Source: Streptomyces caniscabiei | GTDB lineage: Bacteria; Actinomycetota; Actinomycetes; Streptomycetales; Streptomycetaceae | Length of the DNA: 64,000 nucleotides | Direction: 5' to 3' | Assembly: GCF_014930365.1 (NCBI RefSeq) | Contig: NZ_JABXWI010000006.1 | Location: 1 to 64,000 of the forward strand | Part shown: piece after piece, positions 42,638-50,509 of the stretch | Numbering within the stretch: the stretch's first letter is position 1 | Layout: every line of letters starts with the position of its first letter | Made by a program: the position numbers and the translations under genes | Notes under the pieces: generated by a model | What the model was told of the DNA's origin: nothing | What the model saw: the letters and a program-made list of their open reading frames with translations, nothing else | Databases searched by the model: none

Positions 42638-43944
42638 GCAGCGGAAGCTACGAGTCCACAGCCCCCGAAGAGCTGGGCGACCCGGCGGTGCGCGGCGCCG
42701 AGGTGCCCGAGCCGGGGGCCGTCACCATCGTCGTACCGACCTTCAACGAGTCCGCCAACGTACGGGAGCTGCTGCACCGCATCACCGAGACGGTGCCGTC
42801 CCGGCTGCCCTGCGAGGTCGTCTTCGTGGACGACTCCACCGACGACACCCCGGAGGTCATCGACGCCGCCGCCCAGGACTGCCCGTTCCCCGTGACCGTG
42901 CTGCACCGCGACGAACCGGTCGGCGGACTCGGCGGCGCGGTCGTCGAGGGCATCAAAGCAGCCGGCTCCGACTGGGTCGTCGTCATGGACGGCGACCTCC
43001 AGCATCCGCCGTCCCTGGTACCGGAGTTGGTGGCCACCGGGGAGCGGTCGGCCGCCGGTCTGGTGGTCGCCTCCCGCTACATCAAGGGCGGCAGCCGGGC
43101 CGGACTCGCCGGGAGCTACCGCGTGGCCGTCTCGCGCGGCGCGACCTGGCTGACCAAGTCCCTCTTCCCGCGCCGGCTGCACGGCATCAGCGACCCGATG
43201 AGCGGCTTCTTCGCCATCCGCCGCAGCGCGGTCACCGCGGACGTCCTCCAGCCGCTCGGCTACAAGATCCTCCTCGAACTCGCCGTGCGCAGCCGCCCCC
43301 GGCGGGTCACGGAGGTGCCGTTCGTCTTCCAGGACCGCTACGCCGGCGAGTCCAAGTCGACCGCGCGCGAGGGGTTCAGGTTCCTGCGCCACCTCATGGG
43401 GCTGCGGACGGCCTCGCCGCTCGCCCGCATGATCGTCTTCGGGCTGATCGGTGTCACGGGCTTCGTCCCGAACCTCGCCGGTCTCTACGCCCTGACCTCG
43501 GCCGGCCTGCACTACGTGCCCGCGGAGATCCTCGCCAACCAGCTCGGGGTGGTCTGGAACTTCCTCCTCATCGAGCACCTGTGCTTCCGCGAGCGCCGTA
43601 GGCACCGCAAGGGATGGGACCGCATCGGCAGGTTCGCGCTGCTCGCCAACGCCGATCTGGTGCTGCGCATCCCGCTGATCGCCCTGTTCGTCGGCGAGTT
43701 CGGGATGGGGGCGCTGCCCGCGACCGCGCTCGCCCTGGTGACGACGTTCGTGCTGCGCTTCGTGGGGACCGAGGCGCTCGTCTATCTGCCGCGCGAGAAG
43801 TCCGGCCGTGGCGGGAGGTCTCGCCGTGGGGAGCGCGGCGAGGACAGGAAGACCGGTCGGCCGGAGCGGTCGGAGGAGGCCGGTCAGCCGGGTCAGCCCG
43901 GTCAGCCGGAGAAGTCGGAGAAGTCGGCAAGGAGAGCCGCGTGA
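42634..43944 (+). CDS. polyprenyl-phosphate glycosyltransferase with GtrA domain
   Basis: 436 residues. N-terminal GT2 domain of the DPM1 type (about 25-260): TIVVPTFNESANV, VFVDDSTDDTPEV, VVMDGDLQHPPSLVP (DxD) and SDPMSGFFAIRR. C-terminal GtrA-like membrane domain (about 265-390) with four helices. The predicted job is to make a polyprenyl-phosphate sugar on the inner face and help flip it for the GT39-type enzyme encoded just upstream. The last 45 residues are a Gly/Gln/Arg-rich low-complexity tail. ATGA overlap at its start and GTGA overlap with the oxidase gene at its end. Confidence 0.9.
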   Translation: MSSGSYESTAPEELGDPAVRGAEVPEPGAVTIVVPTFNESANVRELLHRITETVPSRLPCEVVFVDDSTDDTPEVIDAAAQDCPFPVTVLHRDEPVGGLGGAVVEGIKAAGSDWVVVMDGDLQHPPSLVPELVATGERSAAGLVVASRYIKGGSRAGLAGSYRVAVSRGATWLTKSLFPRRLHGISDPMSGFFAIRRSAVTADVLQPLGYKILLELAVRSRPRRVTEVPFVFQDRYAGESKSTAREGFRFLRHLMGLRTASPLARMIVFGLIGVTGFVPNLAGLYALTSAGLHYVPAEILANQLGVVWNFLLIEHLCFRERRRHRKGWDRIGRFALLANADLVLRIPLIALFVGEFGMGALPATALALVTTFVLRFVGTEALVYLPREKSGRGGRSRRGERGEDRKTGRPERSEEAGQPGQPGQPEKSEKSARRAA

Positions 43945-46385
43945 GGAACCTTCTGAAGAACCACTGGACGACCCGGACGAGACCGAGACGGAGAACCGCA
44001 CTGCTGGCGGTGGGCGCACTCGCCTCCGGGCTGCTGCTGATCTCGCCCCAGCCCGCGTCCGCCGCCAACCTCGTCAAGAACCCCGGCTTCGAGACGGCCG
44101 GCACCGGCGACATGCCGTACTGCTGGTCGAAGTCCGGCTGGGGCGACAACGACTTCACCTTCACGGCGGTGGCGGACGCCCACTCGGGCTCCAAAGCCAT
44201 GAAGGTGGAGCTGACCCGCCGGGTCTCCGGCGACCGCAAGGCCCTGATCACGGAGTCGGCGGCCTGCGCGCCGCCGGTCACCGTCGGCAAGCAGTACGAC
44301 CTGGGCCTCTGGTACAAGTCGACGACCCCGGACACCTCCCTCACGCTCTTCCGGCACGACACCACCGCCGGCTGGCAGTACTGGACCGACCTCAAGTCGC
44401 TGGAGATGGCGGGGAGTTGGACCGAGGCGACGATCCGCACCCCCGCGGTCCCGGCGGGCACCGACCGGATCACCTGGGGCGTCTCCGTCTACGGCACCGG
44501 TGCCGTCACCACCGACGACTACACGATGGACCAGGTCGCCGACCCGGTCCCGGACCCGGAGTGCACCGGCACGCCGACCGAGTGCCAGAACGGCCGCTGG
44601 GACGTCCTGCCCACCCAGAACCCCGTCCGCTCCATGCACTCCGTCGTCCTCAACAACGGCAAGGTGCTGCTGATCGCCGGGTCCGGCAACAGCGAGGAGA
44701 TGTTCGAGGCGGGCACCTTCACGTCGGCGGTGTACGACCCGAAGAACGGCACGTACAAGCAGATCCCGACCCCGGACGACATGTTCTGCGCGGGCCATGT
44801 GCAGTTGGACGACGGCCGGGTGCTGGTGATGAGCGGCAACAAGGCGTATCCGGTGGTGGGCGGACACGGCTACGAGGGCTACAAGGACTCGTACGTCTTC
44901 GACCCGGTGACGGAGATGTACAGCAAGACGAACGACATGAACGACGGCCACTGGTACCCGTCGGCGACGATCCTCGGCAACGGCGACGTCATCTCCTTCG
45001 GCGGTCTGCGCGAGGACTCCACGGGTTCGGTGACGGCCGAGCTGTGGTCCGACGCCGAGCAGAAGTGGCTCGAACTCTGGAAGGTCAACCAGACCTGGTC
45101 GTACTGGGGCCTGTACCCGTCGATGATCCTCATGCAGGACGGCCGCCTCTTCTACTCGGGCAGCCATGTCTTCGGCAACAACATCCCGGGGACGGGTTCG
45201 GCGATCTACGACTACGGGGCCAACACGGTCACGCAGGTCCCCGGCCTGCAGCGGAAGGACGAACGCGACCAGTCCGCGAGCGTGCTGCTGCCCCCGGCCC
45301 AGGACCAGAAGGTCCTCACGCTCGGCGGCGGCAACATCGACTCCAACCCGGCGGCGAACCGTCTGACGGACGTCATCGACCTCAAGGCCGCGAACCCGGC
45401 GTACGTCGCCGGGCCACCGATCCCGCAGGGCACGGTGGACCTGGGAGCGGGCAAGGTCGCCCAGACGGGCGACCAGGGCAAGATGTACGTCTCGGCGGTG
45501 CTGCTGCCCGACGGCAAGGTCCTGGAGACGGGCGGCGCCCTGCACAACCGCGCCGACCCGGTCTACGAGACGTCGATCTACGACCCGGCGACCAACACGT
45601 TCGACCAGGTGGCGACGGATCCGGAGGAGCGCGGCTACCACTCCTCGGCCTTCCTCCTGCCCGACGGCCGCGTCATGACCACGGGCGACAATCCGGGCAA
45701 CGGCACCTGGAACCACGACGTGTCGATCTACACCCCGCCGTACCTCCTGAAGGGCGCCCGCCCCGCCATCACCTCGGTGATCGACAAGGAGTGGGTGTAC
45801 GGCGACACGCAACGCATCACGGTCGACCGCCCGATCGCGAAGGCGGAACTGATCCGCCCCGCCGCCGTGACGCACTCGTCGGATCCGAACCAGCGCTTCG
45901 TGGACCTTCCTCTGTCGGTCGACGGCAACAACGTCGACCTGAACGTGACGAGCAACCCGAACCTGGCCCCGCCGGGCTGGTACATGCTCTTCGCGGTCGA
46001 CGCCAACGGAGTCCCCTCGGTCGCCGAATGGGTCCACCTCCAGGGCCCGACCGCCCTCGCGCAGGCCTCCGGCGACGCCCCGTCGGCCCACGTCCACGAC
46101 TTCGCGGACGCCCCGAAGGGCAAGGTCACGGGCCCGGGCAAGAAGGTCAGGTCGAAGAAGGTCAGCCCGACCCTCTCCGGCTGCGACCGCCACTACGGCA
46201 CGGCGAACGTCTGCGTGCCGACGACGTTCCCGTCCGAGGTCGCGAACACGACGGCCGCACGCTGCGCGTGGCTGACCCGGAACGACTACGGCCCGCTCAA
46301 GGTCAACGGCAAGGACGACCCCCTGAGGCTGGACCGCGACGGGGACGGCCTGGCGTGCGGGAAGGGGGACGTGAGGCGCCGCTGA
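43941..46385 (+). CDS. secreted radical copper oxidase (galactose/glyoxal oxidase-like) with Excalibur motif
   Basis: 814 residues. Signal peptide 1-41 with a basic start and ASA site. A CBM-like beta domain (about 43-200), then a kelch beta-propeller and a DUF1929 early-set domain (about 215-705). The copper-radical site is complete: C283 (DMFCAGH) for the Cys-Tyr crosslink with Y339 (GHWYPSA), Y566 and H567 (GYHSS), and H645 (VTHSS). This predicts oxidation of a primary alcohol or aldehyde to give an aldehyde or acid plus hydrogen peroxide. The C-terminus (about 745-814) is a cysteine-containing Excalibur domain with the calcium loop DRDGDGLAC. Streptomyces GlxA next to CslA is the known parallel. 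GTGA overlap with the preceding gene. Confidence 0.9.
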   Translation: MRNLLKNHWTTRTRPRRRTALLAVGALASGLLLISPQPASAANLVKNPGFETAGTGDMPYCWSKSGWGDNDFTFTAVADAHSGSKAMKVELTRRVSGDRKALITESAACAPPVTVGKQYDLGLWYKSTTPDTSLTLFRHDTTAGWQYWTDLKSLEMAGSWTEATIRTPAVPAGTDRITWGVSVYGTGAVTTDDYTMDQVADPVPDPECTGTPTECQNGRWDVLPTQNPVRSMHSVVLNNGKVLLIAGSGNSEEMFEAGTFTSAVYDPKNGTYKQIPTPDDMFCAGHVQLDDGRVLVMSGNKAYPVVGGHGYEGYKDSYVFDPVTEMYSKTNDMNDGHWYPSATILGNGDVISFGGLREDSTGSVTAELWSDAEQKWLELWKVNQTWSYWGLYPSMILMQDGRLFYSGSHVFGNNIPGTGSAIYDYGANTVTQVPGLQRKDERDQSASVLLPPAQDQKVLTLGGGNIDSNPAANRLTDVIDLKAANPAYVAGPPIPQGTVDLGAGKVAQTGDQGKMYVSAVLLPDGKVLETGGALHNRADPVYETSIYDPATNTFDQVATDPEERGYHSSAFLLPDGRVMTTGDNPGNGTWNHDVSIYTPPYLLKGARPAITSVIDKEWVYGDTQRITVDRPIAKAELIRPAAVTHSSDPNQRFVDLPLSVDGNNVDLNVTSNPNLAPPGWYMLFAVDANGVPSVAEWVHLQGPTALAQASGDAPSAHVHDFADAPKGKVTGPGKKVRSKKVSPTLSGCDRHYGTANVCVPTTFPSEVANTTAARCAWLTRNDYGPLKVNGKDDPLRLDRDGDGLACGKGDVRRR

Positions 46386-46409
46386 CGGTCAGCCGGTCGG
46401 CGTGGTCGG

Positions 46410-46445
46410 CCCCCGTGCCCGGTGGACAACCGCCGGGCACGGGGG
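46410..46445 (+). terminator. terminator closing the glycan/oxidase operon
   Basis: 16-bp stem CCCCCGTGCCCGGTGG with its near-exact complement (one T/G position) around a 4-nt ACAA loop, 25 nt after the oxidase stop. Confidence 0.88.
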
Positions 46446-46454
46446 TCGTGTCGG

Positions 46455-46715
46455 TTACGCGCGCTCGATGATGTGCGCGGCGCTGGGCGAGGCTTGGACG
46501 GACCGTCGACATTCCGGTGCGGCTGGTGGCGGAGGTTGGCTGTCGAGGGCTCGGCAGAGGGCGGCGTGCAGGTGCTCGGCTTCGGCGAGGGTGAGTGTCA
46601 GCTCAGTGTCTGTCGGGTCTCCGCCGGTACGGGTCAGGCGTATAGGTACGGCGAGACGGTTGTCGCCGATGCGCCGTACCGGCCGCTCGGGGGTGCGCTC
46701 GATGGTCCAACTCAA
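46455..46715 (-). CDS. small hypothetical protein (third gene of mini-operon)
   Basis: 86 residues from a TTG that overlaps the stop of the preceding gene as TTGA. A beta-rich N-terminal half (WTIERTPERPVRRIGDNRLAVPIRLTRTGGDPTDTELTLTLAEAEHLHAALCRAL) looks like a folded domain; the segment is quoted in parts only as WTIERTPERP and LTLTLAEAEHLHAALCRAL. The C-terminal tail is Pro/Ala-rich. No membrane or signal features. The stop lies 9 nt from the oxidase terminator. I do not recognise the family. Confidence 0.6.
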   Translation of the reverse strand: MSWTIERTPERPVRRIGDNRLAVPIRLTRTGGDPTDTELTLTLAEAEHLHAALCRALDSQPPPPAAPECRRSVQASPSAAHIIERA

Positions 46716-46939
46716 TGCGTCGCCCCGTCCTTTCCGATGCGGGTGAGGCGGTACGTGCCCCACAGTTTCCGCCCTTCCAGACACCCGTCCTGAGCCTTGG
46801 GGCGGCCCTTGCAGCCCTCGGCGCATCGGCGGGTGTGCTCGAACCACAGCTGGTAGGCGCGAAGCATGGGGATCTCTGCTCGTTCGGCGACGGCCTGGAC
46901 CCGTCCCCGTCCCTGTTCCGGTGCCTGTCCGCTGATCAT
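46712..46939 (-). CDS. small cysteine-containing hypothetical protein (second gene of mini-operon)
   Basis: 75 residues. ATG with GGAGGTG 6 nt upstream in minus orientation; it overlaps the preceding stop by one base (TGATG). Notable segments are PMLRAYQLWFEHTRRC and three cysteines in CAEGCKGRPKAQDGC, possibly a metal or disulfide site, and a C-terminal LWGTYRLTRIGKDG. No known domain. Genes like this sit beside GntR regulators in Streptomyces accessory loci, but I cannot assign a function. Confidence 0.65.
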   Translation of the reverse strand: MISGQAPEQGRGRVQAVAERAEIPMLRAYQLWFEHTRRCAEGCKGRPKAQDGCLEGRKLWGTYRLTRIGKDGATH

Positions 46940-47274
46940 CAGCACACCTCCGCGAACTGCCGTACCTGCCGCAGCTGTTGCCGCACCTCGGGAGTCAGGA
47001 CATACGCCCCGACGAGGGTGCTGGCGATGTCCTTGGTGGTGATGTCCGGCAGTTCGGTCTGAGGCCTCGGACATCGGGTTCGCGTTCGGCCTCTGTGACG
47101 CCGAGCGCTGGCGAGGAAGGCGGCCCACATCTCGGGGGAGAGGTGGTTGGCGAGCATGCTCGGGACGGGGGCCGGTGCGGTGTCGGGTTCGTGGGCCGTG
47201 CGGTCGGATTCAGGTTCAGGCGGCCCGAAGAACACGGCCCTCACCCGTACGAGTGCCCGTGATAGAAGGTGCAT
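46939..47274 (-). CDS. hypothetical protein (first gene of mini-operon)
   Basis: 111 residues. ATG with AAGGAGA 6 nt upstream in minus orientation. A basic N-terminus (MHLLSRALVRVRAVFFG), a Pro/Glu-rich linker, then a helical region (LSPEMWAAFLASARRHRGR) and a C-terminal TKDIASTLVGAYVLTPEVRQ block. It heads a three-gene operon whose promoter region carries a GntR-type operator. No homolog recognised. Confidence 0.65.
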   Translation of the reverse strand: MHLLSRALVRVRAVFFGPPEPESDRTAHEPDTAPAPVPSMLANHLSPEMWAAFLASARRHRGRTRTRCPRPQTELPDITTKDIASTLVGAYVLTPEVRQQLRQVRQFAEVC

Positions 47275-47377
47275 CGTCGGTCTCCTTGTCAGGTCTGATC
47301 GGCCGTGCCCGGGACCGTGTCGGCGGTCGCCGGGGTGTCCCGTGCCCGATGCGGGCGTGGCGTCGCCCCAAAAAGAG

Positions 47378-47401
47378 ACTGGACCGGTGGACCGGTCCAG
47401 T
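47378..47401. promoter_or_regulatory. GntR operator 1, mini-operon promoter
   Basis: Two 10-bp arms ACTGGACCGG / CCGGTCCAGT around TGGA. It stands about 100 bp upstream of the three small genes, and within the 3'-flank of the GntR gene. Its complement matches operator 2 (48159) at 20 of 21 positions. Confidence 0.7.
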
Positions 47402-47421
47402 CAAGCGAAACGCCGTTTTCC

Positions 47422-48141
47422 CTACCTCATGGGGTAGTTGTCGACCTGCTCGAACACATGAGAGGCCGTCACTCCCTCTTCGCAGACGAGCGGCCGATGA
47501 TCCTGGTCAAAGGCCACGTGCAGCACGACCGCGACCGCGGCCGGTTGCTCTACTTCGAGCAACTGGGCCTCATCGCTGTCGGCCAGCCGCACCGTAGTCG
47601 TGTCAGTCCCCTCCACCGGGATACGGCCTGTCTCGCGGCGCACGTAGTGCGTGGTCCCCTCGGCGATGGGCCCCCTCAGAGCCAGACGTGGGGCGGCGTC
47701 AGCGACGGCGGCAGGAAACCAGGCAGTCACGAGCGTGTGTGGGGAGCCGTCGTCGAGCAACACGAGCCGGATTCTCCGCAGCACTTCCTCGCCCGCCTGC
47801 AACTCCAGCGCTTCCGCGACGTGCGGCGGCGGCACCGTACGGTCGGGGACACCGATACGCCGGTACGGGGCGCCACCTGAGACTCGGGTGGAGCCGACGC
47901 GGCGGGCGCCGGCGGGCCGGGCGACGGGGGTCTCGGCGACGACGAATCCAGCGCCCTGCCGAGCACTGACAAGGCCGTCGTTACGCAGAACGTCGTACGC
48001 CTTGACGACGGTGGCTCTGGACACACCCCACTGCTCGGCCAGATCGCGGCCGGACGGAAGCATGTCCCCGGGCCCGAACTCGCCGTTCGCGATCCGGGTG
48101 CGCAGATCCTCGGCGATCTGCTCGTACTTCAGCTGCGGCAT
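47422..48141 (-). CDS. GntR-family regulator with UTRA ligand domain
   Basis: 239 residues. Winged-helix domain (1-70): YEQIAEDLRTRIANGEFGPGD, LPSGRDLAEQWGVSRATV and YDVLRNDGLVSARQGAGFVV. UTRA domain (about 90-235) of the HutC subfamily: VLRRIRLVLLDDGSPHTLVTAWFP, and a C-terminal V-x-H-V-x-F-D-Q segment. It lies between two promoters bearing the same operator: the mini-operon downstream and its own promoter, which is shared with the divergent methyltransferase. It probably represses all three units and is relieved by a small-molecule ligand. The type is common in Streptomyces integrative elements. Confidence 0.88.
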   Translation of the reverse strand: MPQLKYEQIAEDLRTRIANGEFGPGDMLPSGRDLAEQWGVSRATVVKAYDVLRNDGLVSARQGAGFVVAETPVARPAGARRVGSTRVSGGAPYRRIGVPDRTVPPPHVAEALELQAGEEVLRRIRLVLLDDGSPHTLVTAWFPAAVADAAPRLALRGPIAEGTTHYVRRETGRIPVEGTDTTTVRLADSDEAQLLEVEQPAAVAVVLHVAFDQDHRPLVCEEGVTASHVFEQVDNYPMR

Positions 48142-48158
48142 GGGTCTCGCTTCCGATC

Positions 48159-48179
48159 ACTGGACTGGTCCACCGGTTC
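48159..48179. promoter_or_regulatory. GntR operator 2, between gntR and methyltransferase genes
   Basis: ACTGGACTGGTCCACCGGT lies in the 55-bp divergent gap. It matches the complement of operator 1 except for one base. CAGAAT at 48185-48190 is placed as a -10 for a leaderless methyltransferase mRNA, so the operator would overlap its -35 region. Confidence 0.7.
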
Positions 48180-48196
48180 GCCACCAGAATGCCCGT

Positions 48197-49012
48197 ATGC
48201 CAAGCCCTGAGGTAGCGCCGGAGATCGTGAGGTTCTACACGGAGAGGATCAACGAGTCCGACCGGCTGTCCACGACGGCGGACGGACACCTGGAACTGGT
48301 CCGAACCCAGGAGTTGCTACGCCGCCACCTGCCGCCCCCGCCCGCCAGCATCCTCGACGTGGGCGGCGGTCCCGGCGCCCACGCCCGCTGGCTCGTGGCG
48401 GACGGCTACGAAGTCCACGTCATCGACCCGATCCCCCGCCACTTGCCCCAGGCCGAACGAGTCGGTGCCACAGCGGCGTTGGGCGATGCCCGCGACCTCC
48501 CACAACCGGATGCCTCTTACGACGTGGTCCTTCTCCTGGGCCCCCTCTACCACCTCCCCGAGCGAGCCGACCGAGACCGGGCTCTCGCGGAGGCCCGCCG
48601 CGTGCTCAAACCGGGGGGCCTCCTCGCAGTGGCCGGCATCAACCGCTACGCCTCCCTCTTCGAACACACCGCCTTCGCCCACCTCCACAAGGAGCCTCTG
48701 CGAGACAGCATCTCCAGCATCCTCGCCACCCAGATCCACGACGGCAGAAAGGCCTTCACGAAGGCCTACTTCCACACCGGCGCCCAACTCCTCGACGAGG
48801 TAACTGCCGCTGCCTTCACCTCTACCGAGGTCTACGGCATCGAAGGCCCCGCCTGGTCCCTCTTGGCGGCCACGGAACGCCACACGGGCGAACCGCTCGC
48901 CGACTCACCGCTCTTCAAGTCGGCCTTGACCGCGGCACGGATGGCAGAGCCCTACCCGGAGCTGCTCTCGGCGAGCTCCCACCTACTGGTGGTCGGGCGA
49001 CGGCCGGCATGA
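48197..49012 (+). CDS. SAM-dependent methyltransferase, class I
   Basis: 271 residues. SAM-binding motif I ILDVGGGPGAHARWL near residue 50, an acidic strand-2 end in VHVIDPIP, motif IV-like SYDVVLLLGPLYHL, and RVLKPGGLLAVAG. The lid and C-terminal region (AYFHTGAQLLDEV) match UbiE/SmtA-like enzymes on small molecules. No ribosome-binding site; probably leaderless. It is divergent from the GntR gene and its stop overlaps the next start as ATGA. Substrate unknown. Confidence 0.88.
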   Translation: MPSPEVAPEIVRFYTERINESDRLSTTADGHLELVRTQELLRRHLPPPPASILDVGGGPGAHARWLVADGYEVHVIDPIPRHLPQAERVGATAALGDARDLPQPDASYDVVLLLGPLYHLPERADRDRALAEARRVLKPGGLLAVAGINRYASLFEHTAFAHLHKEPLRDSISSILATQIHDGRKAFTKAYFHTGAQLLDEVTAAAFTSTEVYGIEGPAWSLLAATERHTGEPLADSPLFKSALTAARMAEPYPELLSASSHLLVVGRRPA

Positions 49013-49407
49013 CCGGTCACCCACACGCACCACGACGACGCGCACATGCCCGGCTCGTCCTCGGTGACGAGGACACACTCGCCGAGTTTGAAGGAGAGCC
49101 ACAGGCGTACCGGTGGTTCTTCCACAGAGATGGATCTGCGGTTGATGCCCGCCTGGTCAGCGCCGACGAGGCCCAAGCTCCGGATAGCTCAGGGGTAGTT
49201 CTCTGGTCAGGCCGCCACACCGTCACGGCACTCGCACGGTCTGCCGTCCGTGCCTTCGACCGGATCGACTATGAACAGGGCGAAGCCTACGAGTCCCACT
49301 GGGGTCGGCCGTCTCCCCGGACCGAACTCGAAGCTCTACGAACCGCAATGCGATCGCACCAGAGCGCCACAGCAACCAACGGCACCGCCGCCCAGGAGGG
49401 CCGATGA
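49009..49407 (+). CDS. hypothetical protein coupled to the methyltransferase
   Basis: 132 residues, ATGA overlap with the methyltransferase stop, so cotranslated. A basic N-terminus, then an alpha/beta segment (ARLVLGDEDTLAEFEGEP, VVLWSGRHTVTALARSAVRAFDRIDYEQG). No signal peptide or membrane helix. Family not recognised. A further start in a 4-bp overlap at its end (ATG 49404) opens a 33-codon frame that I consider doubtful. Confidence 0.68.
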   Translation: MTGHPHAPRRRAHARLVLGDEDTLAEFEGEPQAYRWFFHRDGSAVDARLVSADEAQAPDSSGVVLWSGRHTVTALARSAVRAFDRIDYEQGEAYESHWGRPSPRTELEALRTAMRSHQSATATNGTAAQEGR

Positions 49408-49654
49408 GCGGAAGTCCGGGCCGTCCCTGGGCCGTCCGACGCTGTTCAACAGTGGCCAAGGACGACCAACGACGACCACCAGGCGCACGAGCCCACAGCC
49501 CCTGACCAGCAAATACCAGGTCACCAAGATCCCGGACAAGACCCCGGCGGACAGCCGCGGACCATCGCAGCAGGTGAGAGATACATCGGCTGGAGGTCAG
49601 GCACTCACCGCAGTTGAAGCAGGACGAAGCGGTCGCTCCGTTAAGGTGCGCGGT

Positions 49655-49855
49655 ATGACCGACGACGCCGCGGCCTGTTCCGAGTGCAGCCAGCCCATGA
49701 AGTCTGGTGGCTTCATTCTCTCCAGGCGGGAGGACGATGGCCGGCGGACCTGCCGGACGTTGTGGAGATGTAGCGGTCGGCATGTCTGGTGGAACTGGGC
49801 CGACCGGCCGGATGAGCCTTTGGAGCCCTGCCCCGTGCCGCAGCTCTTCCGCTGA
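49655..49855 (+). CDS. small zinc-ribbon-like protein
   Basis: 66 residues: CSECSQPM near the N-terminus, then two or three further cysteines (RRTCRTLWRCSGRH, and PCPVPQLF), a pattern fitting a small zinc-binding protein. Tryptophan-rich core GRHVWWNWADRP. TAAGGT at 49642-49647 is placed as the -10 of a leaderless transcript from the ATG. Cellular role unknown. Confidence 0.65.
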   Translation: MTDDAAACSECSQPMKSGGFILSRREDDGRRTCRTLWRCSGRHVWWNWADRPDEPLEPCPVPQLFR

Positions 49856-49954
49856 CATCCAACGTTGACATCAACGCCCCGGACGGTGGCGACACTCAGC
49901 ACCTACGCGTGGCACCGGTAACTGATGTGGGCCCCATCCGGGACGAGAAGAGAT

Positions 49955-50001
49955 CGAACTCCTGAAGCGAGTGTCGCAGGTTCGAGTCTCGCCGGGGCAC
50001 G
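49955..50001 (+). pseudogene. tRNA 3'-half-like remnant, possible attachment site
   Basis: The stretch contains an anticodon-loop-like ACTCCTGAAG, then CAGGTTCGAGTC, the T-loop consensus, and GCCGGGGCAC, an acceptor-like end without CCA. No matching D-arm or 5' acceptor half precedes it, so it is not a working tRNA. It resembles the 3' half of an Arg(CCT)-type tRNA, the usual att core left by actinobacterial integrative elements. Confidence 0.45.
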
Positions 50002-50038
50002 GAAGAAGGCCCAGTGTCGAGACGGCTACGTTGAGGGC

Positions 50039-50383
50039 GTGGACGAAGAAGCGATCACCATCAGGCTCACGCGCGATCAAGCGTTCGTGCTGTCGGACTG
50101 GCTTTACCAAGTCATGTTCCAGTCCGACGACCTTGAGGGAATCGTGCGCGACCGAGCCGTATGGTCACCGATCTACACCATCTCTGGAACGTTGGACACG
50201 ACGCTGAGCGAGATCTTCATGCCCGACTACGCCGAGCGACTCGACGCAGCCAAGGGGCGGCTCCGAGTCGACCTCTACGGCGATGCCGACGGACCAGATG
50301 CGTCAGGCAGGGACGCGGACGCCGCACCACAAGCGCACCAGATAGAGAGGGGAGCAGCGGGGAATCACGGTGAAAGCAGCTGA
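50039..50383 (+). CDS. hypothetical protein
   Basis: 114 residues from a GTG. A compact N-terminal half: DEEAITIRLTRDQAFVLSDW, LYQVMFQSDDLEGIVRDRAVW, SPIYTISGTLDTTLSEIFMP, then a charged, less ordered tail. No membrane or secretion signal. TACGTT at 50028 may be a -10 for a leaderless start. Family not recognised, though the regular hydrophobic pattern and codon bias support a real gene. Confidence 0.65.
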   Translation: MDEEAITIRLTRDQAFVLSDWLYQVMFQSDDLEGIVRDRAVWSPIYTISGTLDTTLSEIFMPDYAERLDAAKGRLRVDLYGDADGPDASGRDADAAPQAHQIERGAAGNHGESS

Positions 50384-50509
50384 GCCAGACGAAGCCATGG
50401 CTCAGTCATTGGCCCAGGTCAGCGCCCAGACCAGCTCCAAATGCTCGCAGCTTCCCAAACTGAGAGCACTGGATCTGCGGCAACGTCCGGCCGTCGCGAC
50501 TTGCCGGGG

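Noticed and set aside
39615..46385. Antibiotic biosynthetic gene cluster
   Set aside because: No polyketide, peptide-synthetase, terpene or RiPP core enzyme; the genes fit glycan synthesis and oxidation.
49404..49505. 33-codon gene starting in a 4-bp overlap with 49009-49407
   Set aside because: Very short, low-complexity Arg/Pro-rich product without support; noted only as doubtful.
49955..50001. Functional tRNA gene
   Set aside because: No D-arm, anticodon stem or 5' acceptor half can be folded; the T-stem is imperfect.
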